DNA of 64,000 bases from Candidatus Poribacteria bacterium (lineage in GTDB: Bacteria; Poribacteria; WGA-4E; WGA-3G), in assembly GCA_022827625.1 (NCBI GenBank), contig JAJEIE010000019.1:1-64000 (forward strand), in the 5' to 3' direction. A model generated the notes under the pieces. The model was not told the DNA's origin, did no database searches, and saw nothing but the letters and a program-made list of their open reading frames with translations. Made by a program: the position numbers and the translations under genes. Shown piece by piece: positions 18,011-26,674 of this stretch (position 1 is the stretch's first letter; each line of letters opens with the position of its first letter).

Positions 18011-18730
18011 TCACTTGGTTCGTTTGATCCGTGACCATGTTGTTGTGAGTTTTCCGATTGGTTGGACATCTGCCGGATCGTCCATTACAAACTCATCGGG
18101 TTGCTTTTGGTGATCAGAGAGTCGCAATCCATCAACGACACAATTCGTTGGGAATCTGGGGTCGGGTGGAGAGGCGTTGTTGATTTCAAAGGTTTCCGCA
18201 AACACAGTCGGTCCTTTTTTGAAATCAGCCTCCCCTTCAAGTTTGCCATCTAAATAGAGTTTCAATCCATCGGGTCCCCATGTCCCCGCCATGTGATGAT
18301 GCTCTCCCGTTTTCCAGTCGAGTGCTTCACTGTTAGCATTATGCCACGACCCTGCGCTTTTAATTCGCATCTGTGCGATCCCACCCGTGTTGAACTGCAG
18401 AAATACCGCATCAGTCCCGCGTTTGTAAGTCATGAACGTAAAGAGTTCACCGGCGATGTCGCTGGTATCCAGCCCCATCGTTACCCACAACTCAACGCTC
18501 CCTTCGTCGAGATTAACGAAACGGTCTTCCACAGGGAAGTGAATAACATCCCCAACTGCTTCGCTAACAAAACCATTACCGTATTTACCGGGCTTGAAGA
18601 CCCCACCGGGAACGGTACCACCCTCTTTTTCAACTTCCGCTTTGCTCTCTAACGCAGAAAAAAAGGTCTCCTCTGCTATAGCAACAGAGACACAAAGCAA
18701 CATAATTGTCAAAAGACATAACGTTTTCAT
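18011..18730 (-). CDS. Secreted LamG-domain protein with C-terminal W-S-R-I-K tag
   Basis: A 239-residue protein with a signal peptide (MKTLCLLTIMLLCVSVAIAEE) and one concanavalin-A-like jelly-roll domain: VELWVTM, HHMAGTWGPDGLKLYLDGKLEGEADF and a terminal NCVVDGLRLSDH. It is a distant relative of the LamG protein at 14220. A glycan-binding or adhesive role is inferred. The last residues, GKLTTTWSRIKRTK, match the shared C-terminal tag, with serine in place of glycine after the tryptophan. It is probably monocistronic, with GAGGCG upstream of the ATG. Confidence 0.75.
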   Translation of the reverse strand: MKTLCLLTIMLLCVSVAIAEETFFSALESKAEVEKEGGTVPGGVFKPGKYGNGFVSEAVGDVIHFPVEDRFVNLDEGSVELWVTMGLDTSDIAGELFTFMTYKRGTDAVFLQFNTGGIAQMRIKSAGSWHNANSEALDWKTGEHHHMAGTWGPDGLKLYLDGKLEGEADFKKGPTVFAETFEINNASPPDPRFPTNCVVDGLRLSDHQKQPDEFVMDDPADVQPIGKLTTTWSRIKRTK

Positions 18731-18787
18731 GAGACGCCTCCTATTTAGATTGACGTAGATTCGACATAATGGAACATAAATAGAGAA

Positions 18788-19609
18788 TCAATTGGTTGCT
18801 GACTGCCGATTGCCTATCGGTTTTCTGCAGAGCGCGTATACGTAAGGCGAGGTCAACTGCTGATTTGGCACCCGCATCGCCGCCAATAGATTCCCAATAA
18901 CAATATCTGTCAGGTTAACGCATTTACAAAGGACTTCGTGTCCCCATCTGCCAATCACCGCCCGCCACGGTGAATAATCGACGACGCTCAACTTCAGAGG
19001 ACCCCCCGTATATCCATACTCGGTGACATGAAATCCAGCGTCCTGTAACGCCGCAGCAAGACCCACAGGTGGAATAACTTCGTGGGTCGCCAGGAGTTTC
19101 GGACTAGCGACGCGGGCTATCGGTGTATACATACCACGTAAATTCGGCGTTATTGTAAGCATTGTGCCTCCCGGTTTCAGGAGGCTGTGCATCTCTTCCA
19201 AGATCGCTTGCGGTGTACTGAAATGTTCAATTAATCCCATTGAGTAAACAAAATCGAACACAGCCTGCTGCGCTTTGGCAAAATCGAACAGGTCTTCACA
19301 GATGATTGTGCCTTTCGCTCCAGCAAGGGCAAGATTGCGTTCGGCGAGTTGACACCCCAATTCTGAAAAGTCAACGCCGTAGCAATCGCTTTCGTAGTTT
19401 CGAGCAAGATACGGAAGCCACAACGAATCGGCGCAGCCCAACTCAATCAGCGTTGGTTCTTTAAACCCGGCAAGTGCGAGATGAAACAGCTGAGCGAGTT
19501 GGCGGTTCGCCACATAAGCCCAACGTAAATGCCGCACCTTATGCTGTTGCCCATCCCAGAGCGTCGTCCAATAGGATTCATCTGTTAGGGGTGTAACTCG
19601 TGAATCCAT
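18788..19609 (-). CDS. Class I SAM-dependent methyltransferase
   Basis: A 273-residue methyltransferase. The glycine-rich loop is replaced by LIELGCADSLWLPYLA, a looser motif I, followed by YGVDFSELGCQLAE and a conserved DFVYSMGLIEHF segment. The start is fixed at 19609, one base after the stop of the DUF2851 gene, because GGAGGAG lies just upstream; a longer frame would read into that gene. The final ten residues (PIGNRQSATN) are encoded by repeat sequence shared with 11575-11695, so the natural C-terminus may have been altered. The substrate is unknown. Confidence 0.75.
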   Translation of the reverse strand: MDSRVTPLTDESYWTTLWDGQQHKVRHLRWAYVANRQLAQLFHLALAGFKEPTLIELGCADSLWLPYLARNYESDCYGVDFSELGCQLAERNLALAGAKGTIICEDLFDFAKAQQAVFDFVYSMGLIEHFSTPQAILEEMHSLLKPGGTMLTITPNLRGMYTPIARVASPKLLATHEVIPPVGLAAALQDAGFHVTEYGYTGGPLKLSVVDYSPWRAVIGRWGHEVLCKCVNLTDIVIGNLLAAMRVPNQQLTSPYVYALCRKPIGNRQSATN

Positions 19610-19610
19610 A

Positions 19611-21071
19611 CTAACTCTCCTCCAGTAGAACCGCGTCGTGTTCCAAAATAGGGCAGAGGTCGCAAAGTCGGTCAGCACAGTAATTCTTGTAAAGACGGAT
19701 GACCCCTTGTTCAATTTTTGCTGTCGGGTTTAAGTGCCGCAGCTGCTGTGTTTCAGTGAAAATCTGTTCATCAACTTTACGTATAATGTTGTTCCCTTTT
19801 GATTTATATCCGGCACTATAGAGTCGGAGGACGGTGTCCTGTAGAAGCCGACTTTCCGCTTCAACTGCCCAAACATAGGCGGCTGGTAGAATTTTATTGA
19901 TGATAATCTCCAAGGCGCGATCTTTGCCAATCAACGCTGTTTTGCGTCTGCTTTCCAAACCGAAGTTAGAATGCTTCTCCCAATAGCTAGTCGGTTCGAG
20001 CATCAGCAGTGTACAGAGTGCTGTTATGATACTTCGTAACTGCCGCTCTGTATGTGCGGACAATGCCTTTTCACAGGTGGGTAGAAAGTACATCATTAAA
20101 CTACCTTGACACTGATAGATTAACCGGCTCATCGCTGCAATACGCCGCGTTGGGTGATTAAGAGGTCTGCTTGTAAAACTCCAACGTGCCTCCGTCATAC
20201 GGGCAGGCAGTTCAGCGTATGCTGAAGCCGACCACAATGCCTCTAATGCCACGATGCTTGGATCGCTTGTTACCTCAGTTGGTAGCGGTTTCTCCCGTTG
20301 TGATGGCAAGAGTCCGGCGACCCCAAAGAGAATCGCCTGAATCTCTAATTCGGATTTCTGATCGAAATCCGCGAATGGAATGTGTTGTGCCAACTCGCGC
20401 ATCGCTTTGCTGTTGCGTGCATATCCGAGTGCCTCCATGATACCTTCATAGAGGAGTTGCTCGAAGTCGAGCCGCGTTCTCAACAGACGCATCGATTCGG
20501 CTTTTTCTAAGAAACGTTCACGTCCTAACGATTCAAAAACGCCTTTCAGGACCTCCATGTTGAGCTGCTTACCTGTAACCCGACAGATACCTTCTTCTGT
20601 TGTTGTATCTTCCGTGTCGTCATACAAATCGCCGGTATCTACCGCAATCCATTTTAGGAGTTCTAAAGTCGAGATACGTTTGCCGTTCTGCAGGCGCGTC
20701 CGTAGATTGAAGTCGTCATTAAAAAACACAGCGTGCAGAATAACACGGTTGTATCTCGAATTGAGATGGTGTTTATGCGCATACCACTCCGAAGATCGGA
20801 CGTGGATTTCAACATCGCCGATTTGGAGCTTGCCATCAATCTCGATCTCAGCGTGCATGAAATCGGGACCTTCGTTATGGTTCCAGATACCCGGTTTCAG
20901 CACACGAATCGCGCGTCTATCAATTGCCTCCATGTTGGTGTCGAAAAAACGCTGCTCATTCCACAACTTTTGAACAAACGCCTCGTCTACTTTATCCAGG
21001 TCTGGCTTGTAGGTCTCATCGAGTTCCCTGAACTGTTTAAAGATGTATTCGATTTTTTCTGCATCATTCAT
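19611..21071 (-). CDS. DUF2851 family protein
   Basis: A 486-residue protein matching DUF2851. Hallmarks are PGIWNHNEGPDFMHAEIEI (about residues 59-77), VEIHVRSSEWYAHKHHLN (about 88-105) and YNRVILHAVFFND. The C-terminal part has a cysteine pair (CDLCPIL). The function is unknown; the D-x-E-I/V-E-I-H pattern has the look of a nuclease-like core, but this is my inference. It sits between thiE (22 bases upstream) and a methyltransferase (1 base downstream), forming a three-gene minus-strand operon. Confidence 0.8.
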   Translation of the reverse strand: MNDAEKIEYIFKQFRELDETYKPDLDKVDEAFVQKLWNEQRFFDTNMEAIDRRAIRVLKPGIWNHNEGPDFMHAEIEIDGKLQIGDVEIHVRSSEWYAHKHHLNSRYNRVILHAVFFNDDFNLRTRLQNGKRISTLELLKWIAVDTGDLYDDTEDTTTEEGICRVTGKQLNMEVLKGVFESLGRERFLEKAESMRLLRTRLDFEQLLYEGIMEALGYARNSKAMRELAQHIPFADFDQKSELEIQAILFGVAGLLPSQREKPLPTEVTSDPSIVALEALWSASAYAELPARMTEARWSFTSRPLNHPTRRIAAMSRLIYQCQGSLMMYFLPTCEKALSAHTERQLRSIITALCTLLMLEPTSYWEKHSNFGLESRRKTALIGKDRALEIIINKILPAAYVWAVEAESRLLQDTVLRLYSAGYKSKGNNIIRKVDEQIFTETQQLRHLNPTAKIEQGVIRLYKNYCADRLCDLCPILEHDAVLLEES

Positions 21072-21093
21072 AGACGTTTCCGTGTGTTTTGAC

Positions 21094-21723
21094 TTATTTC
21101 GCTCCGTGAATTTCGTTCAGTAGATTTTGTGTTGCAACATCCGGTTCAGGATGCGCGCAAACAGCGGAAATCACAGCAATACCGTGTGCACCCGCCTGAA
21201 TGACATCACCTGCAGTTTCGACACCGATGCCACCAATAGCGATAACTGGACACGCCGCAATATCGCACATCCGACGGAGGCGTTCTAATCCTTTCGCCAG
21301 TTCCGCGTCCGGTTTTGAGGTCGTGCCGTAGATCGGACCGAACCCGATGTAATCAGCACCTTCCGTAATCGCTTCGAGTATTTTTTCCTCAGTTCGGGCA
21401 GATGCTCCGAGGATGGCTTCCGGCGGTAAAATCCGTCTCCCGATAGAGACTCGCATATCGTCTTGTCCGAAATGTGCACCTGCTGCCCCGACAGCCAATG
21501 CGATGTCCGCTCTGTCATTTACAATCAATGGGACCTTGTGCGCCTCGCATACCTTCTGCATCGCTTCTGCTGTTGTGACTAATTCACGGGTCGTTCCCTG
21601 TTTTTGCCGAAATTGCACCGTGTCAGCACCGCCTTGAATCGCCAGTTCTGCCAGTTCCGCGTGTGTGAATCGAGATTGCAGCGTCGTATCTGTGATAACG
21701 TGAAGAACACCGATCTTTTTCAT
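21094..21723 (-). CDS. thiE: Thiamine-phosphate synthase
   Basis: A 209-residue TIM-barrel enzyme that joins hydroxymethylpyrimidine pyrophosphate and thiazole phosphate in thiamine synthesis. Diagnostic segments are VQFRQK (36-41), LIVNDRADIALAVGAAGAHFGQDD, ADYIGFGPIYGTTSKP and IAIGGIG, which bind the pyrimidine, magnesium and thiazole phosphate. The length is standard. No TPP riboswitch is apparent upstream. Other thiamine genes are absent, so its tie to DUF2851 downstream is positional only. Confidence 0.9.
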   Translation of the reverse strand: MKKIGVLHVITDTTLQSRFTHAELAELAIQGGADTVQFRQKQGTTRELVTTAEAMQKVCEAHKVPLIVNDRADIALAVGAAGAHFGQDDMRVSIGRRILPPEAILGASARTEEKILEAITEGADYIGFGPIYGTTSKPDAELAKGLERLRRMCDIAACPVIAIGGIGVETAGDVIQAGAHGIAVISAVCAHPEPDVATQNLLNEIHGAK

Positions 21724-21754
21724 CTTGGCATGTCCCGCAAAATGTGATAGATTA

Positions 21755-21862
21755 TAGATAGCGGTCAGCAGTCAGGTCGCTTCGCTTTCGGCTTTCAGTA
21801 AAGAGGTTTTCGTTATAACAGAAACCTCTTGTTACTGATTGCTGATTGCTGATTGCTAATTT
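21755..21862. repeat. Complex repeat with hairpin and heptad array
   Basis: Contains a 9-base stem AAGAGGTTT (21801-21809) / AAACCTCTT (21822-21830), then three perfect heptads CTGATTG (21835-21855). The left part (TCGGCTTTCAGTAAAGAGG) matches 11575-11695 in reverse. The element occupies most of the thiE to SGNH-hydrolase intergenic space. Confidence 0.65.
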
Positions 21863-21887
21863 AGTATAGCACATAAGGAGACACTTT

Positions 21888-22523
21888 GTGAATAATTTGT
21901 TATTTCAATCTGGAGATAAAGTGCTTTTCATTGGGGATAGTATTACAGATTGTGGTCGGCGGGACGCACACGCACCGTTCGGACACGGTTACGTCCGCAA
22001 AATAACGGAACTTATCACCGCAAAATATCCCGAACGCGACATTGCTTATGTCAATAAAGGTATTGGTGGTGATATTGTTGAAGGTTTAGAGCGTCGATGG
22101 GACCCTGATGTCATTGCCGAAGCACCCGATTGGCTGTCGGTGAAAATCGGTATCAACAACGCCAGTCGGCAGCATGGAGAGGGTGTTTCTACGGAAGAAT
22201 ATCTGCCTATTTGGGAAGCGTGCTATCGTCGGATTCTCACACGCGCTAAAAACGAATTAGGTGCCTCGCTCTTTCTATTTGAAATTTTCTATATTGAAGA
22301 AGATGTTGACATGCCACGTCCGTTGGCTGTAGATGCTTACAACGAGAGCATTCACAGGCTTGCTGAAGAATTTGGCGCACGGTTGATACCGACAAATGCT
22401 GCTTTTGATCTTGCTGTTGCTGCCCGTCCCGGCGCGCTCTGGACAACCCAAGACGGTGTTCATCCGAATGCCGAGGGACATACCTTGATGGCGTTGGAAT
22501 TCCTCAAACAGGCGGCGTGGTAA
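21888..22523 (+). CDS. SGNH/GDSL-family hydrolase
   Basis: A 211-residue esterase-like protein. The block I motif FIGDSIT carries the catalytic serine (S18), block II glycine is in KGIGGD, block III reads GINNAS (asparagine present), and block V DGVHPNAEGH supplies D189 and H192. The start is GTG, supported by AAGGAG 9 bases upstream. There is no signal peptide, so it is probably cytosolic. Carbohydrate deacetylation or ester hydrolysis is likely, but the substrate is unknown. The heptad repeat lies immediately upstream. Confidence 0.85.
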   Translation: MNNLLFQSGDKVLFIGDSITDCGRRDAHAPFGHGYVRKITELITAKYPERDIAYVNKGIGGDIVEGLERRWDPDVIAEAPDWLSVKIGINNASRQHGEGVSTEEYLPIWEACYRRILTRAKNELGASLFLFEIFYIEEDVDMPRPLAVDAYNESIHRLAEEFGARLIPTNAAFDLAVAARPGALWTTQDGVHPNAEGHTLMALEFLKQAAW

Positions 22524-22578
22524 GTTTCCACTGCAGATACGCTTTGATGGCGTTTTGGAGAAAAATACGGGGTTATTG

Positions 22579-23439
22579 TTACGGCAGAACGCCGTCCGCC
22601 TGACGTTTTAGGATTTCAATGAATGCCTGTTCACGTTGTTCGTTATATTCGGTAGCAAGTCGTCGAGCATCAGTTCGGTTGCCCCAATAAAAGTGCCATC
22701 CAACCAAAGAGATACCTGCACAATCGACATATCGCCGTTCGCGAACCGCATCTGCTGCGAGATAAATGAACGTCCCCGTGACGGCTGCTGAGAAGATCGC
22801 CTCTTTAACGTTCCCTGTATACAACTGCCCACTTCCGGGGATAATTGTAGAAAGCCATCCTGCCATTTCGAGTGATTTCAGGGATAGTGGTGTTTCATTG
22901 AGAACGGTGTCTGCTAATTGACGTGCTTTTTCTTTTTCAGGGCGATTGATCTCAGCCGCGTCCGCTCGCCGAAATTCCGTGATTGCCTTGTTCCAATCAG
23001 ACGTGTGAACGTAGCACCAACCCCGTAAGTAGTGTGCCGCTGCTATGACTTCCACGTCTTTACTCCTGTTCAGGAGTTCAAAAAGCATTGTTCGTGCGAG
23101 TGCGTATTTCTCTGCATCAAAATGGAGCTGCCCGAGCATCAACTGGCTCTGAAACCGCAGCGGTGAATTCGGATGGATGGCTGAAAATTCTCGAAAGCTT
23201 CGTTCAGCGAGTTCAGGTAGGTTTTGATGGTAATAACTCTGGGCGATCCGATAGTCTGCTGTGTCTCTGAGTGGGGTATTGGGATGATAGAACAGGAGTC
23301 GTTTATAGGCACGTCTCGCCGCTTGGTAATCGCCTGATTCAAAAAGCTGCTCGGCATAACGAGGCTGCTGATTTTCCTCGGAAGAGATGCCGCCAATTGT
23401 GAGGACTATGATGGAGAGTAAACAAGACGCTGTTGACAT
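22579..23439 (-). CDS. TPR protein with DUF5683-like membrane domain, paralogue A
   Basis: A 286-residue protein with a signal peptide or anchor (MSTASCLLSIIVLTIGG). Three to four TPR-like units follow (AEQLFESGDYQAARRAYKRLLFYHPN; ADYRIAQSYYHQNLPELAERSF). A C-terminal hydrophobic part begins WLSTIIPGSGQLYTGNVKEA, the PGxGQxY turn of DUF5683. The start is placed at 23439, one base after the stop of the upstream paralogue; a longer frame overlaps it. The layout resembles BamD/YbgF-like envelope scaffolds. It is the last gene of the ECF-sigma operon. Confidence 0.65.
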   Translation of the reverse strand: MSTASCLLSIIVLTIGGISSEENQQPRYAEQLFESGDYQAARRAYKRLLFYHPNTPLRDTADYRIAQSYYHQNLPELAERSFREFSAIHPNSPLRFQSQLMLGQLHFDAEKYALARTMLFELLNRSKDVEVIAAAHYLRGWCYVHTSDWNKAITEFRRADAAEINRPEKEKARQLADTVLNETPLSLKSLEMAGWLSTIIPGSGQLYTGNVKEAIFSAAVTGTFIYLAADAVRERRYVDCAGISLVGWHFYWGNRTDARRLATEYNEQREQAFIEILKRQADGVLP

Positions 23440-23440
23440 G

Positions 23441-24358
23441 TTAGAACCTGGCGTGCCACAATGTGAGTTTAACATTGTCGTTTGGCGTTGATATTGCCCC
23501 GAATAATCCGGAATCCCTAATTTCCTGTTGGATTTGATTCCGAAAATATACTTCATGCTGCAGATTGAATGTTTCCGCCGCTTGAATACCCTGATAGATG
23601 TTGTTTCCATAAAGGAGCAAACCGAGGGCTGCTACCGGAATAGCAACTTCATAGCGTTCTTCTCTGGTATAATAGACGCTCGCGCTCCCTAACACCGCCA
23701 CACTCATAAAGGTGTAGAATCCATCTACACGCCTTCCACTGTAAATCTGTCCACTTCCCGGAACCAACGCTGAAAGCACACCCGCAACCGTTGGAGAACG
23801 ACGCGGCAAAATATCAACGTTTTCTACGATGCCTGCCAACCTCGCACTTACTTCACCCAACAGACTTTGTGGATCGGCTGAGGAGACATCGTTCCATATT
23901 CGACTCGCCTCTACCCATTCGTTTCTTTCTATATGGACCATACCGATCGTAAACTGCGCGAGCGGTGCTAAATCGCTGCGCTTGTGCTCGGTAAGAAAAT
24001 TTTCGAGTGCAGCAATCCCACGTTCTTTATCACCTAAGAGGATGTGACACTGAGCGATGTTGTTTGTAGAACGTTCAACAAGTGGACTGTCCGGGTAGGT
24101 ATCAATCAGAAACTGATAGGCACGCATTGCCTTCTCCAATTGTCCAGCGTTCTGATAGGATGCAGCAACACGGAAGGCTACGAAGTCGATATGTACGGTA
24201 TCGGGGTATAGAAAGAGAATCCGTTTATACTCATGAGCGGCGTTGAGGTAGTCGCCTTCTTGGAAGAGCGAATCTGCGAAGTCAGACCCCGATGCTGAGG
24301 CACGCATCGGGAGGACGCATAGGAAAATTAAAGCGGAGACGGAAAGAAAAGTCTTCAT
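23441..24358 (-). CDS. TPR protein with DUF5683-like membrane domain, paralogue B
   Basis: A 305-residue paralogue of the following gene. It has a signal peptide (MKTFLSVSALIFLCVLPMRASA), TPR-like units (DSLFQEGDYLNAAHEYKRILFLYPD; RVAASYQNAGQLEKAMRAYQFLIDTYPDSP; STNNIAQCHILLGDKERG), then VLSALVPGSGQIYSGRRVDG and two hydrophobic segments. The two paralogues are adjacent and coupled, so a recent or functional duplication is likely. An envelope complex is inferred, but no partner is proven. Its ATG overlaps the CvpA stop as ATGA. Confidence 0.65.
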   Translation of the reverse strand: MKTFLSVSALIFLCVLPMRASASGSDFADSLFQEGDYLNAAHEYKRILFLYPDTVHIDFVAFRVAASYQNAGQLEKAMRAYQFLIDTYPDSPLVERSTNNIAQCHILLGDKERGIAALENFLTEHKRSDLAPLAQFTIGMVHIERNEWVEASRIWNDVSSADPQSLLGEVSARLAGIVENVDILPRRSPTVAGVLSALVPGSGQIYSGRRVDGFYTFMSVAVLGSASVYYTREERYEVAIPVAALGLLLYGNNIYQGIQAAETFNLQHEVYFRNQIQQEIRDSGLFGAISTPNDNVKLTLWHARF

Positions 24359-24849
24359 TTGGAATCAAGTTGTTTTTGTACATGCTGTTTACTAACTGCC
24401 CAAACCCGATTACCAATATCGAGGAGTTGTGGGGCAAAACGAGAATTCGCAATCTCGTTTTTGAAACCATCGCCAGCATAGGTGTTGAGAAGAATGAGCG
24501 CGAAGGCGATTAAAAGTCCGCCTGAAGCGATACCGAAACAGAGACCGAGAAGACGGTTTAACCAACCCAACACTCCCTTTTCAATAATTCGCTGGATGCG
24601 TTCAAAGAGCGTATCAACTATAATGGAGGTAACGATAATAAGAACAACGATACTCGTCCATTTCGCGAAGGTTGGATTTTCTATGAATTTTTGGATGAAT
24701 CTCGCGAGGGCGGGCCAAAATTGACACGCAGCCGCGAAACCCGCACCGAGCGCGAATATCCCCCAAGCACTCCGAGTGAAACCTGCACGGTAACAACTCA
24801 GCCCGGCTAATGCAACAAGAATGAGGATACCGATATCTAATTTCGTCAT
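24355..24849 (-). CDS. CvpA family membrane protein
   Basis: A 164-residue protein with four hydrophobic segments. It matches the CvpA (colicin V production) family: the N-terminal DIGILILVALAGLSCYRAGFTRSAWG carries the conserved small-residue and glycine pattern, and the RLLGLCFGIASGGLLIAFALILL helix is typical. CvpA proteins affect envelope stress and purine-linked phenotypes in enterobacteria; their molecular role is uncertain. The ATGA overlap with the TPR paralogue and the preceding metalloprotease-like gene suggest an envelope-remodelling operon. Confidence 0.75.
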   Translation of the reverse strand: MTKLDIGILILVALAGLSCYRAGFTRSAWGIFALGAGFAAACQFWPALARFIQKFIENPTFAKWTSIVVLIIVTSIIVDTLFERIQRIIEKGVLGWLNRLLGLCFGIASGGLLIAFALILLNTYAGDGFKNEIANSRFAPQLLDIGNRVWAVSKQHVQKQLDSK

Positions 24850-24888
24850 CGTTTGTATGTTAGGTATGGGAAGTTTGGAAGTTATGCC

Positions 24889-25980
24889 TCAGCACACACC
24901 TGCTAACGGTATTTCCGCCAAAGTCTGCTCAAACACCTTTTCGACTGCGTCTTCTATCTGAGTGCCGTTGCTGAGTTCATAGAGGAGTTCGCGAATTTTT
25001 GGGAAACCGAATCGCTGAATGAGAAAGTCTGCTATCGCTGCGGATTGGATGTAGGCTAATTTCCGGGATTTCGCAGGCAGTTCGCTAAACGGTTCGCTCA
25101 AGGTAGAGAAGGAGAGAAGGTACTTTTTCTCAACTGCGTGTTCTAACGCAAATCGTTCAGATTGGAGCATTGGACGTGCAAGGCTCTGTGCGAGTCCTTC
25201 GTTAAGCCACATCGGGCAGTGTCCTTGGGTCAAGTAATGGACTAATAGATGGACCCACTCGTGTCGGAGTAGCGCGTATAGGATACTCAGCACCGGTTCA
25301 CCGGCTCCACAGTATGCCACGTGAATGCTGCCGTCATATCGCCCGCTCGCCCATTTCGGGAGAGAACGTTCTGACTCTGTCCTCCCGTTTGTGTTTGTAA
25401 TTGAGATGGGGACTTGGACAATGGGGTAGCACCCCAACATCTCGCCGAGTTCCGTCCGGGTTTGATGAATGAGACGGTAGATATTCCACACTGTCTCGGG
25501 TTTCATTGGTGAATGACAGGTGAGATCGAAAAATTCAGAATTTATAACCAGTTGCGGGGATGTCGTAGCGTCTCCCTGCAAGCGTTCGAGAAATTCTTGG
25601 GACGGTGGTTCCCGAAAGTCATCCGTACAAATCAGTGTGTCATAACACGCTTTTTCATCAAGAATGCGTGCTTGCCGCCGCAGCGCTGTCGGTGAATCCG
25701 GGCATAATCGCAGGGCGATGTCAAGGCATGCCAACGCCTTGTCCCACTGACCGACCATCTCGTATGCTTTCGCAAGGTCTGCATAGATGTAGTGGTGCTG
25801 TGCTGCTCCTAATCTCAAGCCAGCGAGGTAGTGTTGGATGGCTTCAACGTAGCACGCTTTTCCGTAGCTGAGCGTCGCTTGCTGAAAATGCGATAATGCC
25901 AGTGAACTGGTCTGGTTTAAGTACACTGCCTCTATAAGGAATGGAAGTGCATTGAAGGGTGCGTCCCCAATGCACAGCAC
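24889..25980 (-). CDS. TPR and peptidase MA-like protein
   Basis: A 363-residue protein. The N-terminal about 100 residues form TPRs (FQQATLSYGKACYVEAIQHYLAGLRLGAAQ; ADLAKAYEMVGQWDKALACLDIALRLCPDSP). The C-terminal part has HEWVH (around residue 240) and NEGLA (around 259), the zinc-binding arrangement of gluzincin/peptidase MA-like enzymes. The start is GTG, supported by GGAG about 8 bases upstream. There is no signal peptide, so a cytosolic or inner-face role is inferred. It lies 32 bases after the FHA gene and 39 bases before CvpA, within the sigma-factor operon. Confidence 0.65.
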   Translation of the reverse strand: MLCIGDAPFNALPFLIEAVYLNQTSSLALSHFQQATLSYGKACYVEAIQHYLAGLRLGAAQHHYIYADLAKAYEMVGQWDKALACLDIALRLCPDSPTALRRQARILDEKACYDTLICTDDFREPPSQEFLERLQGDATTSPQLVINSEFFDLTCHSPMKPETVWNIYRLIHQTRTELGEMLGCYPIVQVPISITNTNGRTESERSLPKWASGRYDGSIHVAYCGAGEPVLSILYALLRHEWVHLLVHYLTQGHCPMWLNEGLAQSLARPMLQSERFALEHAVEKKYLLSFSTLSEPFSELPAKSRKLAYIQSAAIADFLIQRFGFPKIRELLYELSNGTQIEDAVEKVFEQTLAEIPLAGVC

Positions 25981-26012
25981 AATCCTTCTCCTACGTGACT
26001 ATGAATATTCCT

Positions 26013-26660
26013 TTATTTGACGTTGACGACTTTAAGACTGACTTTTCCACATTTTAGCGTAGTCCCGGGTTGAACCCGTGTCTGTGTCTCAACACGTTCA
26101 TCGTTGACGTAAGTTGTCTCGGAGCTTCCTAAATCTGTGACGTATACATCTTCATCTTTCTGTTCAAATCGGATGTGTAAACGAGAAAGCGTTTGGATTG
26201 TGTCGTAACGTTTCAATTCCTCTGAAGGCACGGTCGGCTGTTCAGCGTCCCAACGGTCTATTGTATCAGCGTTCGGTAGAGACGCGTCGATCTGCATGAT
26301 TTCGGTAGTCTCACTCCCCATACCGTGCGGACTATAGCCGAGTTGCGGCTCCAGCCCATCAGTGGAAACCGTTTCTGGTGCTTCCCCACGAATTTCCGCC
26401 ATCACGCGTGCTCTCACCCGTTCTTCCGATCCAGGGCGCGGCATAATATTTTCTCGCTCTTCGAAGCGATAGTGCGCGAAGTCGACCAACTGCTTCAAGG
26501 GTCGGAACACCGGCGAACTATTGAATTCCTTCAGAAGACGTTTCTGTTTCCGTGATAATCTTTCGTTTTTTAGCCAACGCGTGTAGGCTTCCAACATCTC
26601 TGCTTTTTTCAATTCATCCGCGGAGATATCAAGCCTCCGCGATTTCCTCCAGAAGCGCAT
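26013..26660 (-). CDS. FHA-like domain protein beside ECF sigma factor
   Basis: A 215-residue protein. The N-terminal half is charged and helical (residues 15-75) without the HxxxCxxC motif of zinc anti-sigma factors. The C-terminal part, YDTIQTLSRLHIRFEQKDEDVYVTDLGSS...TYVNDERV, follows the FHA pattern, which normally binds phosphothreonine; the usual NGT is degenerate (SETTYVND). AGGAGG 10 bases upstream supports the ATG at 26660 rather than 26687. Position right after the ECF sigma factor suggests it could act as an unusual regulator; that is inference. Confidence 0.6.
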   Translation of the reverse strand: MRFWRKSRRLDISADELKKAEMLEAYTRWLKNERLSRKQKRLLKEFNSSPVFRPLKQLVDFAHYRFEERENIMPRPGSEERVRARVMAEIRGEAPETVSTDGLEPQLGYSPHGMGSETTEIMQIDASLPNADTIDRWDAEQPTVPSEELKRYDTIQTLSRLHIRFEQKDEDVYVTDLGSSETTYVNDERVETQTRVQPGTTLKCGKVSLKVVNVK

Positions 26661-26674
26661 AACAGTTAATCCTC

